DNA of 7,212 nucleotides from Campylobacterales bacterium (GCA_015489185.1 WGAE01000137.1:1-7212); one strand, 5' to 3'. Shown: positions 1 through 6,740, counted from the first letter of the stretch. The notes: a model not told the origin generated them from the letters alone. Numbers and translations are program-made.

Positions 1-1
1 A

Positions 2-58
2 CACACTTTTTTTCACCGATTTTTTGAAACAGAGGTTTACGGATTATATGGGCAATAA
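2..58 (+). CDS. Possible C-terminal tail of an upstream gene (partial)
   Basis: The frame beginning at base 2 is open from the window edge to a TAA at 56-58 and reads HTFFHRFFETEVYGLYGQ. Its stop would overlap the start of the next gene by 11 bases, which fits the tight packing seen across this run. Eighteen codons are too few to assign a family. The frame of the following lipoprotein gene is also open to the window edge, so the coding assignment of these first bases is uncertain. Confidence 0.3.
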   Translation, partial: HTFFHRFFETEVYGLYGQ

Positions 59-179
59 TTTTATCGGAACGCTTCATGTGTTTATTATAACATTTTTTCT
101 TCTCTTTTTGATCGGATGCGGCTACAAAACCGAACCTGTCTATACCCCAAAAACCGCACAGGCGGGACATCATACATGA
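48..179 (+). CDS. Small LptM-like outer-membrane lipoprotein (43 aa)
   Basis: This short gene encodes a predicted lipoprotein. After a short polar N-terminus, residues 9-23 are strongly hydrophobic and end in the lipobox L21-I22-G23-C24, so signal peptidase II would cleave before Cys24. The mature peptide would be only 20 residues and begins CGYKTEPVYTP. That resembles the CG-K--P-Y-P start of the LptM/YifL family, known in E. coli to help mature the LPS translocon LptD-LptE. The family match is inference from one short motif. ATG at 48 is the only ATG in the frame; an AGAGG at 31-35 lies 12 bases upstream, which is long. The n-region lacks Lys and Arg; the frame stays open upstream, so an alternative start (TTG at 24, which would add K and R) is possible. 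The TGA stop overlaps the nadB ATG by 4 bases, so the two are probably co-transcribed and coupled. Confidence 0.75.
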   Translation: MGNNFIGTLHVFIITFFLLFLIGCGYKTEPVYTPKTAQAGHHT

Positions 180-1642
180 AGCTTAAAAACGAAATTTACG
201 ATGCAATCATTATCGGCACGGGGATTGCAGGGCTCAATGCCGCGGCAACGTTTGGGAAAGAGAAAAATATTCTGCTGATTTGCAAAGAAAATTCATGGGA
301 CTGCAACACCTTTTACGCACAAGGCGGTGTCGCCGTCGCGGTCGATGAAGAGGATATCGCGCTGCATATTAAAGATACGCTCGAAGCGGGGGCGGGGCTG
401 TGTGATAAAAAGGCGGTTGAGATCATGTGCCGTGACGGACGCGAGGCGATTGACGATCTGATCCGGCGCGGGATGGAGTTTGATACTGATGAAGAGGGGA
501 ATCTGCTCTATACCAAAGAGGCGGCGCATTCACGCAATCGGATATTACACGCCGGCGGGGATGCGACGGGAAGGTATATTCACCGCTTTTTGATGCGCGA
601 AAATCCGCACCGGCTGCTCTACAACTCGATCGTGACCGATCTTTTCATCGAGGACGGTTACTGCCACGGAGTGCGCGTCTTTCACAAAAACGAATTTCGC
701 AACTACTATGCCAAAGCGGTGATTATCGCAAGCGGCGGGGTCGGTTCGATCTACGAATACCACACCAACGCCAGTTCGATCAGCGCCGATATGCAGGGGC
801 TTTGTATCGAAAAAGGGTGTGATCTGCGCGATATGGAGATGATGCAGTTTCACCCGACGGTCTTCATCCACAACAAAGGTGCGAGAAAACAGCTTTTGAC
901 CGAAGCGCTCAGAGGAGAGGGGGCGCATATAGTCGACGATACCGGCAAACGTTTTCTTTTCGAGTACGATGCGCGCGGTGAACTGAGTCCGCGCAGTATG
1001 GTCAGCCGTGCCATCTACGACTGGAAACAGAAGACCGGTCGGGAGGTCTATCTCAACTGCAGTATGTTCGACGAGGAGTTTTTCCGTCACCGCTTCCCGA
1101 CAATCTACCACAATCTCAAAGATCTCGGCTTCAATCTTCCTTATGACGAAATTCCGATTTCACCCGCGTTTCACTACGCAATGGGCGGTATCGAAACCGA
1201 TCTGAACGGAAAAGTACCGGGTGTTGAAAATCTCTATGCCGTGGGAGAGGCGGCTTCTACCAGAGTCCACGGCGCCAACCGTCTGGCAAGCAACTCGTTG
1301 CTGGAGGGGCTGGTCTTTTCCAGACGGGCGGTCAACGATATTTTGCGAAGAGATGTCTATTTTCATGTCAAACAGTTTCCGATTAAAGAGGAGATACTCG
1401 AAAAGCCGATCGACAAAGCACTGAAAAATCGTCTTCGAAGCCTGATGTGGGAGGCTGCGGGGATCATTCGCGAAAAAGAGAAACTGCAGGAAGCGCTGGA
1501 AGAGATTGAGAAAATGCTCAAGAAAGATATCGGGAAATTGCTGCGTTTGCGGCTCAATACCTCAAGAAATATTGTCAAAAGTGCGATATACAGGGAAGAG
1601 CCTCTCGGGGCACACTATATCATACAAAAAGGAAACGCATGA
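176..1642 (+). CDS. nadB: L-aspartate oxidase NadB
   Basis: This FAD flavoprotein oxidises L-aspartate to iminoaspartate, the first step of de novo NAD synthesis; NadA then condenses the product with dihydroxyacetone phosphate to give quinolinate. The 488-residue protein carries the FAD-binding GTGIAG (14-19), the NadB signature YAQGGVA (47-53), HAGGDATG (125-132), QFHPT (224-228), PRS with the likely catalytic Arg273, HYAMGG (333-338) and HGANRLASNS with Arg369 (365-374). A charged helical C-terminal domain follows. These motifs separate it from the related succinate and fumarate reductase subunits in the family. It is somewhat shorter than the E. coli enzyme (540 aa). The ATG at 176 is chosen over an in-frame ATG at 116, because it starts right before the Rossmann strand and overlaps the lipoprotein stop as ATGA, while the longer start would run through the lipoprotein gene. 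nadA and nadC are not in the window. Confidence 0.96.
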   Translation: MKLKNEIYDAIIIGTGIAGLNAAATFGKEKNILLICKENSWDCNTFYAQGGVAVAVDEEDIALHIKDTLEAGAGLCDKKAVEIMCRDGREAIDDLIRRGMEFDTDEEGNLLYTKEAAHSRNRILHAGGDATGRYIHRFLMRENPHRLLYNSIVTDLFIEDGYCHGVRVFHKNEFRNYYAKAVIIASGGVGSIYEYHTNASSISADMQGLCIEKGCDLRDMEMMQFHPTVFIHNKGARKQLLTEALRGEGAHIVDDTGKRFLFEYDARGELSPRSMVSRAIYDWKQKTGREVYLNCSMFDEEFFRHRFPTIYHNLKDLGFNLPYDEIPISPAFHYAMGGIETDLNGKVPGVENLYAVGEAASTRVHGANRLASNSLLEGLVFSRRAVNDILRRDVYFHVKQFPIKEEILEKPIDKALKNRLRSLMWEAAGIIREKEKLQEALEEIEKMLKKDIGKLLRLRLNTSRNIVKSAIYREEPLGAHYIIQKGNA

Positions 1643-3012
1643 GGATTATATTTATGCTGATGTATATGTCATTGTTCAGTTTTGCGTCGGAGCACGGTGC
1701 CGCAGCCGAAGCGCTGCACCATACCTATACCGACACGTGGGTGGGAATCGCTTCGCTTTTCATCTTTATTATCGGTTACTATTTTATCGCCGCTGAGGAG
1801 ATGTACCATATCAACAAAGCCAAACCGGCACTCTTTATCGGTACCTTTATGTTTATGCTGATCGGATTTTATTTCTATATTAACAATCTCGATACGACAC
1901 CTCTGCATGCCGAAATCGAGCATTTGATTCTGGAGATTGCGGAGATTTTCTTCTTCCTCTTCGTGGCGATGACGTTTATTGAGACACTGATCGACAGAGG
2001 GGTTTTTGAACGGCTCAAGTACAACCTTGTTTCCAAAGGGTACAGCTACAAAAAGCTCTTCTGGCTGACAGGTCTGCTGGCATTTTTCATTTCACCCGTC
2101 GCGGACAATATGACCACGGCGCTGATTCTCTCGACGGTACTTTTGACAATCGATCCCAAAAAGCGTGACTTTCTGGTGCCCGGTGCGATCAATATCGTTG
2201 TTGCTGCCAACGCGGGCGGTGCGTGGAGTCCGTTTGGTGATATTACGACACTGATGAGCTGGCAGGCACAAAAAGCGGAGTTCGTTGATTTTCTCTACCT
2301 CTTTCCCCCTTCGATTATCGGATGGTTTCTGACCGCCTTTTTGCTCAGTCTCTATGTACCTTCCGGCGAACCGCCGTTTGATCCGGCAACTGAAAAGAAA
2401 CCGGTCATTAAAAAGGGTGGTATGATGACGGTCTATCTGGGGGTCTTTACGATTTTTTGTGCGGTGATGGGGCACCAGGCTTTCGGTCTGCCGCCCGCAT
2501 GGGGTATGATGTTCGGTCTTTCACTGCTCAAACTCTATTCGTATACTGTCAAACGACAGGGGGAGAAAACCTTTGACATCTACGCCAGCATGCGTCTGGT
2601 CGAAAACGATACGCTGCTTTTCTTCTTCGGTATCCTTGCCGCGGTCGGAGCGCTGCACTTCATCGGATATCTCGATTATATCGTCAAACTGTACGAGATC
2701 ATCGGATCGAGTGCGGGTAACGTGGGGGTCGGTTTTATCTCCGCGATTGTCGATAACGTGCCTGTCATGAGTGCGATCCTCAAAGCAAACCCGCCGATGG
2801 GTATTGATCAGTGGTTGTTGGTTACACTCACCGCAGGTATCGGCGGTAGTCTTATCTCTTTCGGTTCCGCTGCCGGTGTCGGGGTAATGGGTCGTATGCG
2901 CGGTATCTATACTTTTGCAAGTCACATGAAGCTGGCGTGGACGGTACTGGCTGGATATCTGGTATCGATCGCTATCTGGTACGTCCAGTTTGAACTTCTC
3001 GGACTCTATTAA
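1639..3012 (+). CDS. nhaD: Na+/H+ antiporter NhaD
   Basis: This inner-membrane antiporter of the NhaD family exports Na+ (often also Li+) in exchange for protons, supporting salt tolerance and pH homeostasis. The 457-residue protein is mostly hydrophobic helices. Family-type conserved segments are visible: PVADNMTTALILS (from 153) with Asp156, NAGGAWSPFGDITT (191-204) with Asp201, DNVPVMSA with Asp372, and GGSLISFGSAAGVGVMG (from 402). The buried acidic and polar residues in these segments are candidates for cation binding. Residues 2-16 are hydrophobic and followed by a polar, His- and Glu-containing stretch, so the N-terminus may be a signal peptide or the first transmembrane helix. The ATG overlaps the nadB stop as ATGA, with AAGGA at 1629-1633 five bases upstream, which makes this start well supported and suggests coupled translation. 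The length fits the family. Confidence 0.94.
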   Translation: MRIIFMLMYMSLFSFASEHGAAAEALHHTYTDTWVGIASLFIFIIGYYFIAAEEMYHINKAKPALFIGTFMFMLIGFYFYINNLDTTPLHAEIEHLILEIAEIFFFLFVAMTFIETLIDRGVFERLKYNLVSKGYSYKKLFWLTGLLAFFISPVADNMTTALILSTVLLTIDPKKRDFLVPGAINIVVAANAGGAWSPFGDITTLMSWQAQKAEFVDFLYLFPPSIIGWFLTAFLLSLYVPSGEPPFDPATEKKPVIKKGGMMTVYLGVFTIFCAVMGHQAFGLPPAWGMMFGLSLLKLYSYTVKRQGEKTFDIYASMRLVENDTLLFFFGILAAVGALHFIGYLDYIVKLYEIIGSSAGNVGVGFISAIVDNVPVMSAILKANPPMGIDQWLLVTLTAGIGGSLISFGSAAGVGVMGRMRGIYTFASHMKLAWTVLAGYLVSIAIWYVQFELLGLY

Positions 3013-3026
3013 GCTTCATAAAAGCG

Positions 3027-3060
3027 GTACGTAAAGTAGCATAAAGTTTACTTTACGTAC
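3027..3060. repeat. Perfect 12-bp inverted repeat before guaA, operator-like
   Basis: The arms GTACGTAAAGTA (3027-3038) and TACTTTACGTAC (3049-3060) are exact reverse complements around a 10-base spacer. Inside, TAAAGT occurs twice in direct orientation at 3032-3037 and 3042-3047, one helical turn apart, and once inverted as ACTTTA at 3050-3055. No T-run follows the right arm, so a classical intrinsic terminator for nhaD is unlikely. It could be a regulator-binding site, a 3' end-stabilising RNA hairpin, or a leader structure of guaA. Confidence 0.7.
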
Positions 3061-3091
3061 ACTTTCAAAAAAACGACATTTCTGCACAAAC

Positions 3092-3096
3092 AAAGG
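3092..3096 (+). promoter_or_regulatory. Ribosome binding site of guaA
   Basis: AAAGG lies six bases before the ATG at 3103 and supports that start. In the 90-base gap upstream I find no convincing -35/-10 pair; the best candidate (TTAAGC at 3009-3014 with TAAAGT at 3032-3037) is weak and falls in the inverted repeat. Confidence 0.7.
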
Positions 3097-3102
3097 TTAT
3101 AC

Positions 3103-4641
3103 ATGAAAGAGGTTCCGATTCTCGTACTCGATTTCGGGTCACAGTATACGCAGTTGATCGCAAGACGTTTGCGTGAAAACGGGGTCTACTGCGAAATCGT
3201 TCCCTACAGCGAGTCGATAGCAAATATTAAAGCAAAAAATCCAAAAGGCATTATCCTCAGCGGCGGTCCCGCATCGGTGTATGCCGACGACGCCTATCAC
3301 CCCGATCCTGAGGTTTTCGAACTTGGGCTTCCGATTCTCGGCATCTGTTACGGGATGCAATTGATCACCCAGCATTTCGGCGGTGTCGTAATCGCGGCGG
3401 ATCATCATGAATACGGCAAAGCGAAACTGATGATCGAAAAAGAGGATTCGCTGATTTTCCGTGATGTCAAAAACGGTTCCGTTGTCTGGATGAGCCACGG
3501 CGACCGTGTCGATATGCTGCCTGACAATTTTGAAATGATCGGCTACAGTGACAATTCGCCCTATGCCGCAATCGCAAATGAAGCAGCGAATATCTACGCG
3601 TTTCAATTCCATCCCGAGGTGCATCACACCGAAGAGGGGGCGAAGATGCTCAAAAACTTCGCCAAACATATCTGCGGGGTTGAGAGCACTTGGAATATGG
3701 GATCATTCGCCAAAGAGAAGATCCGCGAAATCCGTGAAAAAGTGGGGGACAAAAAGGTACTTTGCGGTGTCAGCGGCGGTGTCGATTCGACCGTCGTGGC
3801 GACACTGCTTCATGAAGCGATCGGCGATCAGCTGGTACCGATCTTTGTCGATCACGGGCTGTTGCGTGCCGGAGAGCGCGAGCAGGTCGAAAATATGTTC
3901 AAGCTGCACGATATCGATCTGATTACCGTCGATGCGAGCGAAGAGTTTCTCGAAAAGCTCAAAGGGGTGACCGATCCCGAAGAGAAGCGCAAGATCATCG
4001 GCGAGACTTTCATCCGTGTTTTCGACCGTGAAGCAAGCAAACATGAAGGGATCGAATTTCTGGCGCAGGGCACACTCTATACCGACGTGATCGAGTCGGT
4101 TTCTGTCAAAGGTCCCTCCAAAACGATCAAATCGCACCACAACGTCGGCGGACTGCCCGACTGGATGACCTTCGAGCTGATCGAACCGCTGCGCGAAATC
4201 TTCAAAGATGAGGTACGCGAGCTGGGGCTGGAACTGGGACTTCCAAAAGAGATGATCGGACGCCATCCGTTTCCCGGACCGGGACTGGCGATTCGCATCA
4301 TGGGAGAGGTGACCCCGAACGAATTGCGACTGCTCAGAGAGTCCGATACGATTATGCAGGAGGAACTCAAAGCATCCGGACTTTATGACAAAGTCTGGCA
4401 GGCGTTTACCGTCGTGCTCAATGTCAAAAGTGTCGGTGTGATGGGCGACAATCGCACCTACGACAATACCGTCTGTGTCCGGATGGTGGAATCGGTCGAC
4501 GGGATGACCGCAACATTTGCGCATATACCGCACGATGTGCTGGAACGTATCAGTACGCGTATCATCAACGAAGTGGACGGCATCAACCGTGTGGTCTATG
4601 ACATTACCTCCAAACCGCCCGGAACGATAGAGTGGGAGTAG
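3103..4641 (+). CDS. guaA: GMP synthase (glutamine-hydrolysing) GuaA
   Basis: This cytoplasmic enzyme aminates XMP to GMP with ATP and glutamine-derived ammonia, the last step of guanine nucleotide synthesis. The 512-residue protein shows both domains in the usual order. The class I glutamine amidotransferase domain starts at VLDFGSQYTQLIARR (8-22), with the nucleophile Cys82 in GICYGMQ and the His170/Glu172 pair in FQFHPE. The ATP-pyrophosphatase domain has the PP-loop SGGVDS (224-229), FVDHGLLR, QGTLYTDVIES and KSHHNVGGLP. The C-terminal dimerisation and XMP-binding part has GRHPFPGPGLAIR (from 386) and ends in the typical ITSKPPGTIEWE. Length is normal for a single-chain GuaA and all key residues are present. 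It is separated from nhaD by 90 bases containing a palindrome, so it may start its own transcription unit, and the next gene follows by four bases. Confidence 0.98.
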   Translation: MKEVPILVLDFGSQYTQLIARRLRENGVYCEIVPYSESIANIKAKNPKGIILSGGPASVYADDAYHPDPEVFELGLPILGICYGMQLITQHFGGVVIAADHHEYGKAKLMIEKEDSLIFRDVKNGSVVWMSHGDRVDMLPDNFEMIGYSDNSPYAAIANEAANIYAFQFHPEVHHTEEGAKMLKNFAKHICGVESTWNMGSFAKEKIREIREKVGDKKVLCGVSGGVDSTVVATLLHEAIGDQLVPIFVDHGLLRAGEREQVENMFKLHDIDLITVDASEEFLEKLKGVTDPEEKRKIIGETFIRVFDREASKHEGIEFLAQGTLYTDVIESVSVKGPSKTIKSHHNVGGLPDWMTFELIEPLREIFKDEVRELGLELGLPKEMIGRHPFPGPGLAIRIMGEVTPNELRLLRESDTIMQEELKASGLYDKVWQAFTVVLNVKSVGVMGDNRTYDNTVCVRMVESVDGMTATFAHIPHDVLERISTRIINEVDGINRVVYDITSKPPGTIEWE

Positions 4642-4645
4642 GGTG

Positions 4646-5584
4646 ATGTACCGTACTTTCATGAAGTTCATTCTGGTACTGATACTCGGATTTACCGCGG
4701 CGGAGGGGGCGGGAAGCGCTCCCGGACCCGCAAAGCCCGATTTTGAGCACTTTTATGCACAAGTACTCAAACCTGCCTACGACAAAATTGCCCCACTTCG
4801 CAACTATGCACAGCAACGACAACGCACCTACATCATCTCCGCGATACTGGCGATTGTGGTTTTTGCTTTGTTTGTGCGATTCTTCCAGGCGACGGGTGCT
4901 TTGATCGCGCTGATTATGATTGTTGTCGGTATCTGGTATCTTAAAAGCGCCAAACCGGTTGTGGGTCCTTATAAACAGGTTTTTGCCGAGACAATCCTGA
5001 CCCCCTTATCGCAACACTGCTGCGGTTTTAAATACCGGCGTGGGGGATGGCAAGAAGAGGAGATCGTCAAAAGCGGTCTCTTTTCGCCGCGTATTAAAAG
5101 TTTTGAGGCAGTGGACGGTATCTGGGAAAAAGCGGGGATCAAAGCGGGGTATGTGTCGATTGTGTTTGATACAAAAGAAAACGCCTCGGTTGAACGCTTC
5201 GCACGCAACCTCTTTTCGGGATATGTCATTGAAATCCCTGCCAACAGCGACGCAAACGGTACGATCATTACCGATCTTTTCAAACATGAAGTTGCCGACG
5301 ATGATCCCGAATTTTCCGCCTTTTTCAGTACATATCCCCGAAAAGGGCATCAGGAGGGTCTGGAGATCTACGGTGACGTACCGGATAGTATTGTCGAAAA
5401 GTGCGTACTCTCGGCGAATGAGCCGGTTGCCGCTGCCTTTCTACCGAATAAAATTTTGATTTTTTACATCTTAAAGAGCGATCCGCTCGAACCGCCTGTT
5501 GCTACGGAATTTACCCTCAAAAAAGCGCTGGCATATAAAGCGGCGTTTGAGAAGCTCGACGCTCTTACGAGGCTTTGTCGCTAG
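4646..5584 (+). CDS. DUF3137-like membrane protein
   Basis: The function is unknown. The 312-residue product has a hydrophobic N-terminus (8-18) resembling a signal sequence, then FEHFYAQVLKPAYDKIAPLRNYAQQRQ (from 33) and two adjacent transmembrane helices (about 61-80 and 83-99). The C-terminal soluble region begins YKQVFAETILTPL (from 109) and contains a GGW-EEEIVKSGLF segment (133-146). The arrangement of an FE-FY start, two helices, a YK--F---I--PL segment and an E-----SGLF segment resembles DUF3137 (recalled by eye, not searched). The ATG at 4646 has GGGAG at 4634-4638, seven bases upstream. An in-frame GTG at 4643 is possible, and an ATG at 4661 lacks a ribosome site but would keep the hydrophobic segment. 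The gene begins four bases after guaA and its stop overlaps the hemD start, so it probably belongs to the guaA-hemD operon. A Cys125-Cys126 pair is notable. Confidence 0.8.
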   Translation: MYRTFMKFILVLILGFTAAEGAGSAPGPAKPDFEHFYAQVLKPAYDKIAPLRNYAQQRQRTYIISAILAIVVFALFVRFFQATGALIALIMIVVGIWYLKSAKPVVGPYKQVFAETILTPLSQHCCGFKYRRGGWQEEEIVKSGLFSPRIKSFEAVDGIWEKAGIKAGYVSIVFDTKENASVERFARNLFSGYVIEIPANSDANGTIITDLFKHEVADDDPEFSAFFSTYPRKGHQEGLEIYGDVPDSIVEKCVLSANEPVAAAFLPNKILIFYILKSDPLEPPVATEFTLKKALAYKAAFEKLDALTRLCR

Positions 5585-6243
5585 TGGCGGAGATCTATGT
5601 TCTGAGCGAAAAACGGTTTGCGGGAGCGAAAAACCTTCCCGTGATCGTTTTCGACTACTTTGATGACAAAGAGATTACACTCCAACCCTACGACGCGTTG
5701 ATCTTCACCTCCAAAAACGGCGTTATCGCGATCGATCGCATCAATGCCTGCTGGCGCGCAAAAGAGATCTACTCGATCGGCAGCGGCACCAGCAAAGCGG
5801 TGCGCGAGCTTGGCGGCAATGTCGTCTATGAAGCCAAAAGTTCCTACGGAGACCGCTTCGCCGAAGAGATTCGCGAACAGCTTGCCGGTAAAAAAGTGCT
5901 CTTTGCGCGCCCCGAAACCGTCACCTCCAATCTCAATACCATTTTACGAAATGCCGGTGTGGATCTGGAGGAAGAGATCGTCTACCGTACCCGTTGCAAC
6001 GACTGTGACAAACTGACCCCGCCGCCCGAAGGGGCATATATTATCTTCTCTTCCCCCTCCACGATCGAATGCTTTTTTCGCTGTTTTTCCTGGCAATCCG
6101 ACTGGCACGCCGTTGTGATCGGTGAAAAAACCGCTTCCTATATGCCCAAAGAGATCCCTTTTGTGATGTCAAAAAAACAGACCATTCCCGATTGTATCGC
6201 ACTGGCGCAGCAGATGATCGCCTCTGAAAAACCCTCTGTTTAA
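5584..6243 (+). CDS. hemD: Uroporphyrinogen-III synthase HemD
   Basis: HemD cyclises hydroxymethylbilane with inversion of ring D to give uroporphyrinogen III, the branch point to haem, sirohaem and cobalamin. The 219-residue protein shows the two-lobe pattern of the family: YDALIFTSKNGV (36-47), YSIGSGTSKAVRELGG (62-76), VLFARPETVTSNL (103-115), VYRTR (131-135), YIIFSSPST (150-158) and AVVIGEKTASY (174-184). HemD is poorly conserved, but these short motifs and the length are characteristic. GTG at 5584 is preferred as start: it shares one base with the TAG of the preceding gene, has ACGAGG at 5567-5572 eleven bases upstream, and begins the protein directly with the first beta strand. A TTG at 5575 is also in frame but sits only two bases from that GAGG. 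No other haem genes are in the window and no terminator is evident after the stop. Confidence 0.9.
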   Translation: MAEIYVLSEKRFAGAKNLPVIVFDYFDDKEITLQPYDALIFTSKNGVIAIDRINACWRAKEIYSIGSGTSKAVRELGGNVVYEAKSSYGDRFAEEIREQLAGKKVLFARPETVTSNLNTILRNAGVDLEEEIVYRTRCNDCDKLTPPPEGAYIIFSSPSTIECFFRCFSWQSDWHAVVIGEKTASYMPKEIPFVMSKKQTIPDCIALAQQMIASEKPSV

Positions 6244-6271
6244 TATAGCTTTAAACCAAAAATGACTACAA

Positions 6272-6299
6272 TTGAATTATTAAAATTATTTAATATAAT
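6272..6299 (+). promoter_or_regulatory. Sigma70-type promoter for the DUF309-like gene
   Basis: A perfect -10 hexamer TATAAT at 6294-6299 is preceded by TTGAAT (6272-6277, four of six matches to TTGACA) with a 16-base spacer. Transcription would start near 6306, giving a leader of about 17 bases with GGAG (6306-6309) at its very 5' end. The AT-rich setting raises the chance of a fortuitous match, but the consensus -10 and correct spacing make it credible. Confidence 0.65.
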
Positions 6300-6302
6300 T
6301 CA
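6273..6302. repeat. 8-bp inverted repeat spanning the promoter
   Basis: TGAATTAT (6273-6280) and ATAATTCA (6295-6302) are exact reverse complements with 14 bases between them. The left arm overlaps the -35 box and the right arm overlaps the -10 box of the predicted promoter. The region is AT-rich, so chance is possible. Confidence 0.5.
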
Positions 6303-6320
6303 GTTGGAGTTAAATAATTT
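6283..6320. repeat. 11-bp inverted repeat around the start-site region
   Basis: AAATTATTTAA (6283-6293) and TTAAATAATTT (6310-6320) are perfect reverse complements around a 16-base centre. The centre holds the -10 hexamer and the GGAG ribosome site of the DUF309-like gene. It interleaves with the 8-bp repeat at 6273-6302. It could be an operator, or in read-through transcripts from hemD a hairpin presenting the ribosome site in its loop. Confidence 0.55.
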
Positions 6321-6322
6321 AT

Positions 6323-6655
6323 ATGGAACCGGTACAAAGTATTTTCGTTCGGGCACTGGAAAACGGACTTTTCTACGAAGCGTCGCAACTCTTTTTGGCA
6401 CGTTGGCGCAAGCTGGTACGTGCAGGGCATCGTGACGAAAAGATCTACAAAGCGCTGATGCACGGTGCCGCCGCATACGACTTTCTGAAAAAGGGCGATA
6501 TCCGAAGAGCACAGGAGTCGTGGAAAATCTACCGAAAATACCGCGGACTGATCCGGCAGGGTGTGGGGTATTTTGCCTTTTTGAAACATGCGGATGAACT
6601 TCTATTGCGAATGCAGCGCAAATATGCCGATATACTGACACCGGTGATCGTGTAA
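6323..6655 (+). CDS. DUF309-like small helical protein (110 aa)
   Basis: The function is unknown. The protein is almost entirely helical. The segment ALENGLFYEASQLFLARWR (11-29) followed by KIYKALMHGAAAYDFLKKGDIRRAQESW (40-67) follows the layout of DUF309 proteins, where a G-F-EAHE--E--W helix is followed by a GLI--A-A-----G----A helix. The usual His-Glu of the first helix is replaced here by Ser-Gln (S21-Q22), so this is a divergent member or a related helical repeat. ATG at 6323 is the only conventional start after an in-frame stop at 6311-6313. GGAG at 6306-6309 is 13 bases upstream, which is long, and translation may be weak or regulated. It has its own predicted promoter and no close neighbour in the same orientation downstream. 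Confidence 0.75.
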   Translation: MEPVQSIFVRALENGLFYEASQLFLARWRKLVRAGHRDEKIYKALMHGAAAYDFLKKGDIRRAQESWKIYRKYRGLIRQGVGYFAFLKHADELLLRMQRKYADILTPVIV

Positions 6656-6658
6656 GTG

Positions 6659-6693
6659 TTTCACTGAGAATCCTCATGAAGGATTTTCACTGA
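6659..6693 (+). repeat. 9-bp direct repeat TTTCACTGA flanking a stem-loop
   Basis: TTTCACTGA occurs at 6659-6667 and again at 6685-6693, with starts 26 bases apart. The two copies overlap the base of the stem-loop at 6665-6689. Such a pairing may be the trace of a local duplication or of a small palindromic element. Confidence 0.6.
6665..6689. repeat. Stem-loop 1 in the convergent gap
   Basis: TGAGAATCCT (6665-6674) pairs with AGGATTTTCA (6680-6689) through ten pairs, one of them G-U on the plus-strand RNA, with a 5-base loop CATGA. No T-run follows on either strand, so it is not a standard intrinsic terminator, although it lies just ten bases after the stop of the DUF309-like gene and could stabilise its 3' end. 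Confidence 0.65.
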
Positions 6694-6740
6694 TGCCCTT
6701 ACCCTACAAACCACCACCTCTTTTGTACATAAGGGCATCA
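6691..6740. repeat. Stem-loop 2: nested 50-base palindromic element
   Basis: The outer arms TGATGCCCTTA (6691-6701) and TAAGGGCATCA (6730-6740) are perfect over 11 bp. Inside them TACAAA (6705-6710) pairs with TTTGTA (6722-6727), leaving a 3-by-2 internal loop and a terminal loop CCACCACCTCT (6711-6721). The middle strand AAGGG (6731-6735) can alternatively pair with CCCTT at 6742-6746, which is followed by TTTT at 6752-6755. It may be a transcription end structure between convergent genes or a dispersed palindromic repeat. Confidence 0.75.

Noticed and set aside
116..175. N-terminal extension of nadB from an ATG at 116
   Set aside because: It would add 20 residues not typical of NadB and overlaps the lipoprotein frame; the ATG at 176 fits both the protein start and the ATGA overlap.
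545..1111. Antisense frame of 188 codons opposite nadB
   Set aside because: It is a shadow of the well-supported nadB reading frame with no recognisable domain.
3027..3060. Intrinsic terminator for nhaD
   Set aside because: The stem is AT-rich and no T-run follows it on the plus strand.
3703..4671. Long antisense frame (about 320 codons) on the minus strand opposite guaA
   Set aside because: It mirrors the codon pattern of guaA, shows no family-like motifs, and guaA is certain on the plus strand.
6661..6738. A 25-codon minus-strand frame (MPLCTKEVVVCRV...) in the convergent gap
   Set aside because: It lies within the two stem-loops, so its sequence is dictated by the palindromes, and it has no ribosome site.
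6691..6740. Integron attC site or IS200/IS605 end
   Set aside because: The palindrome lacks the attC core motifs, and no transposase or integrase is present in the window.
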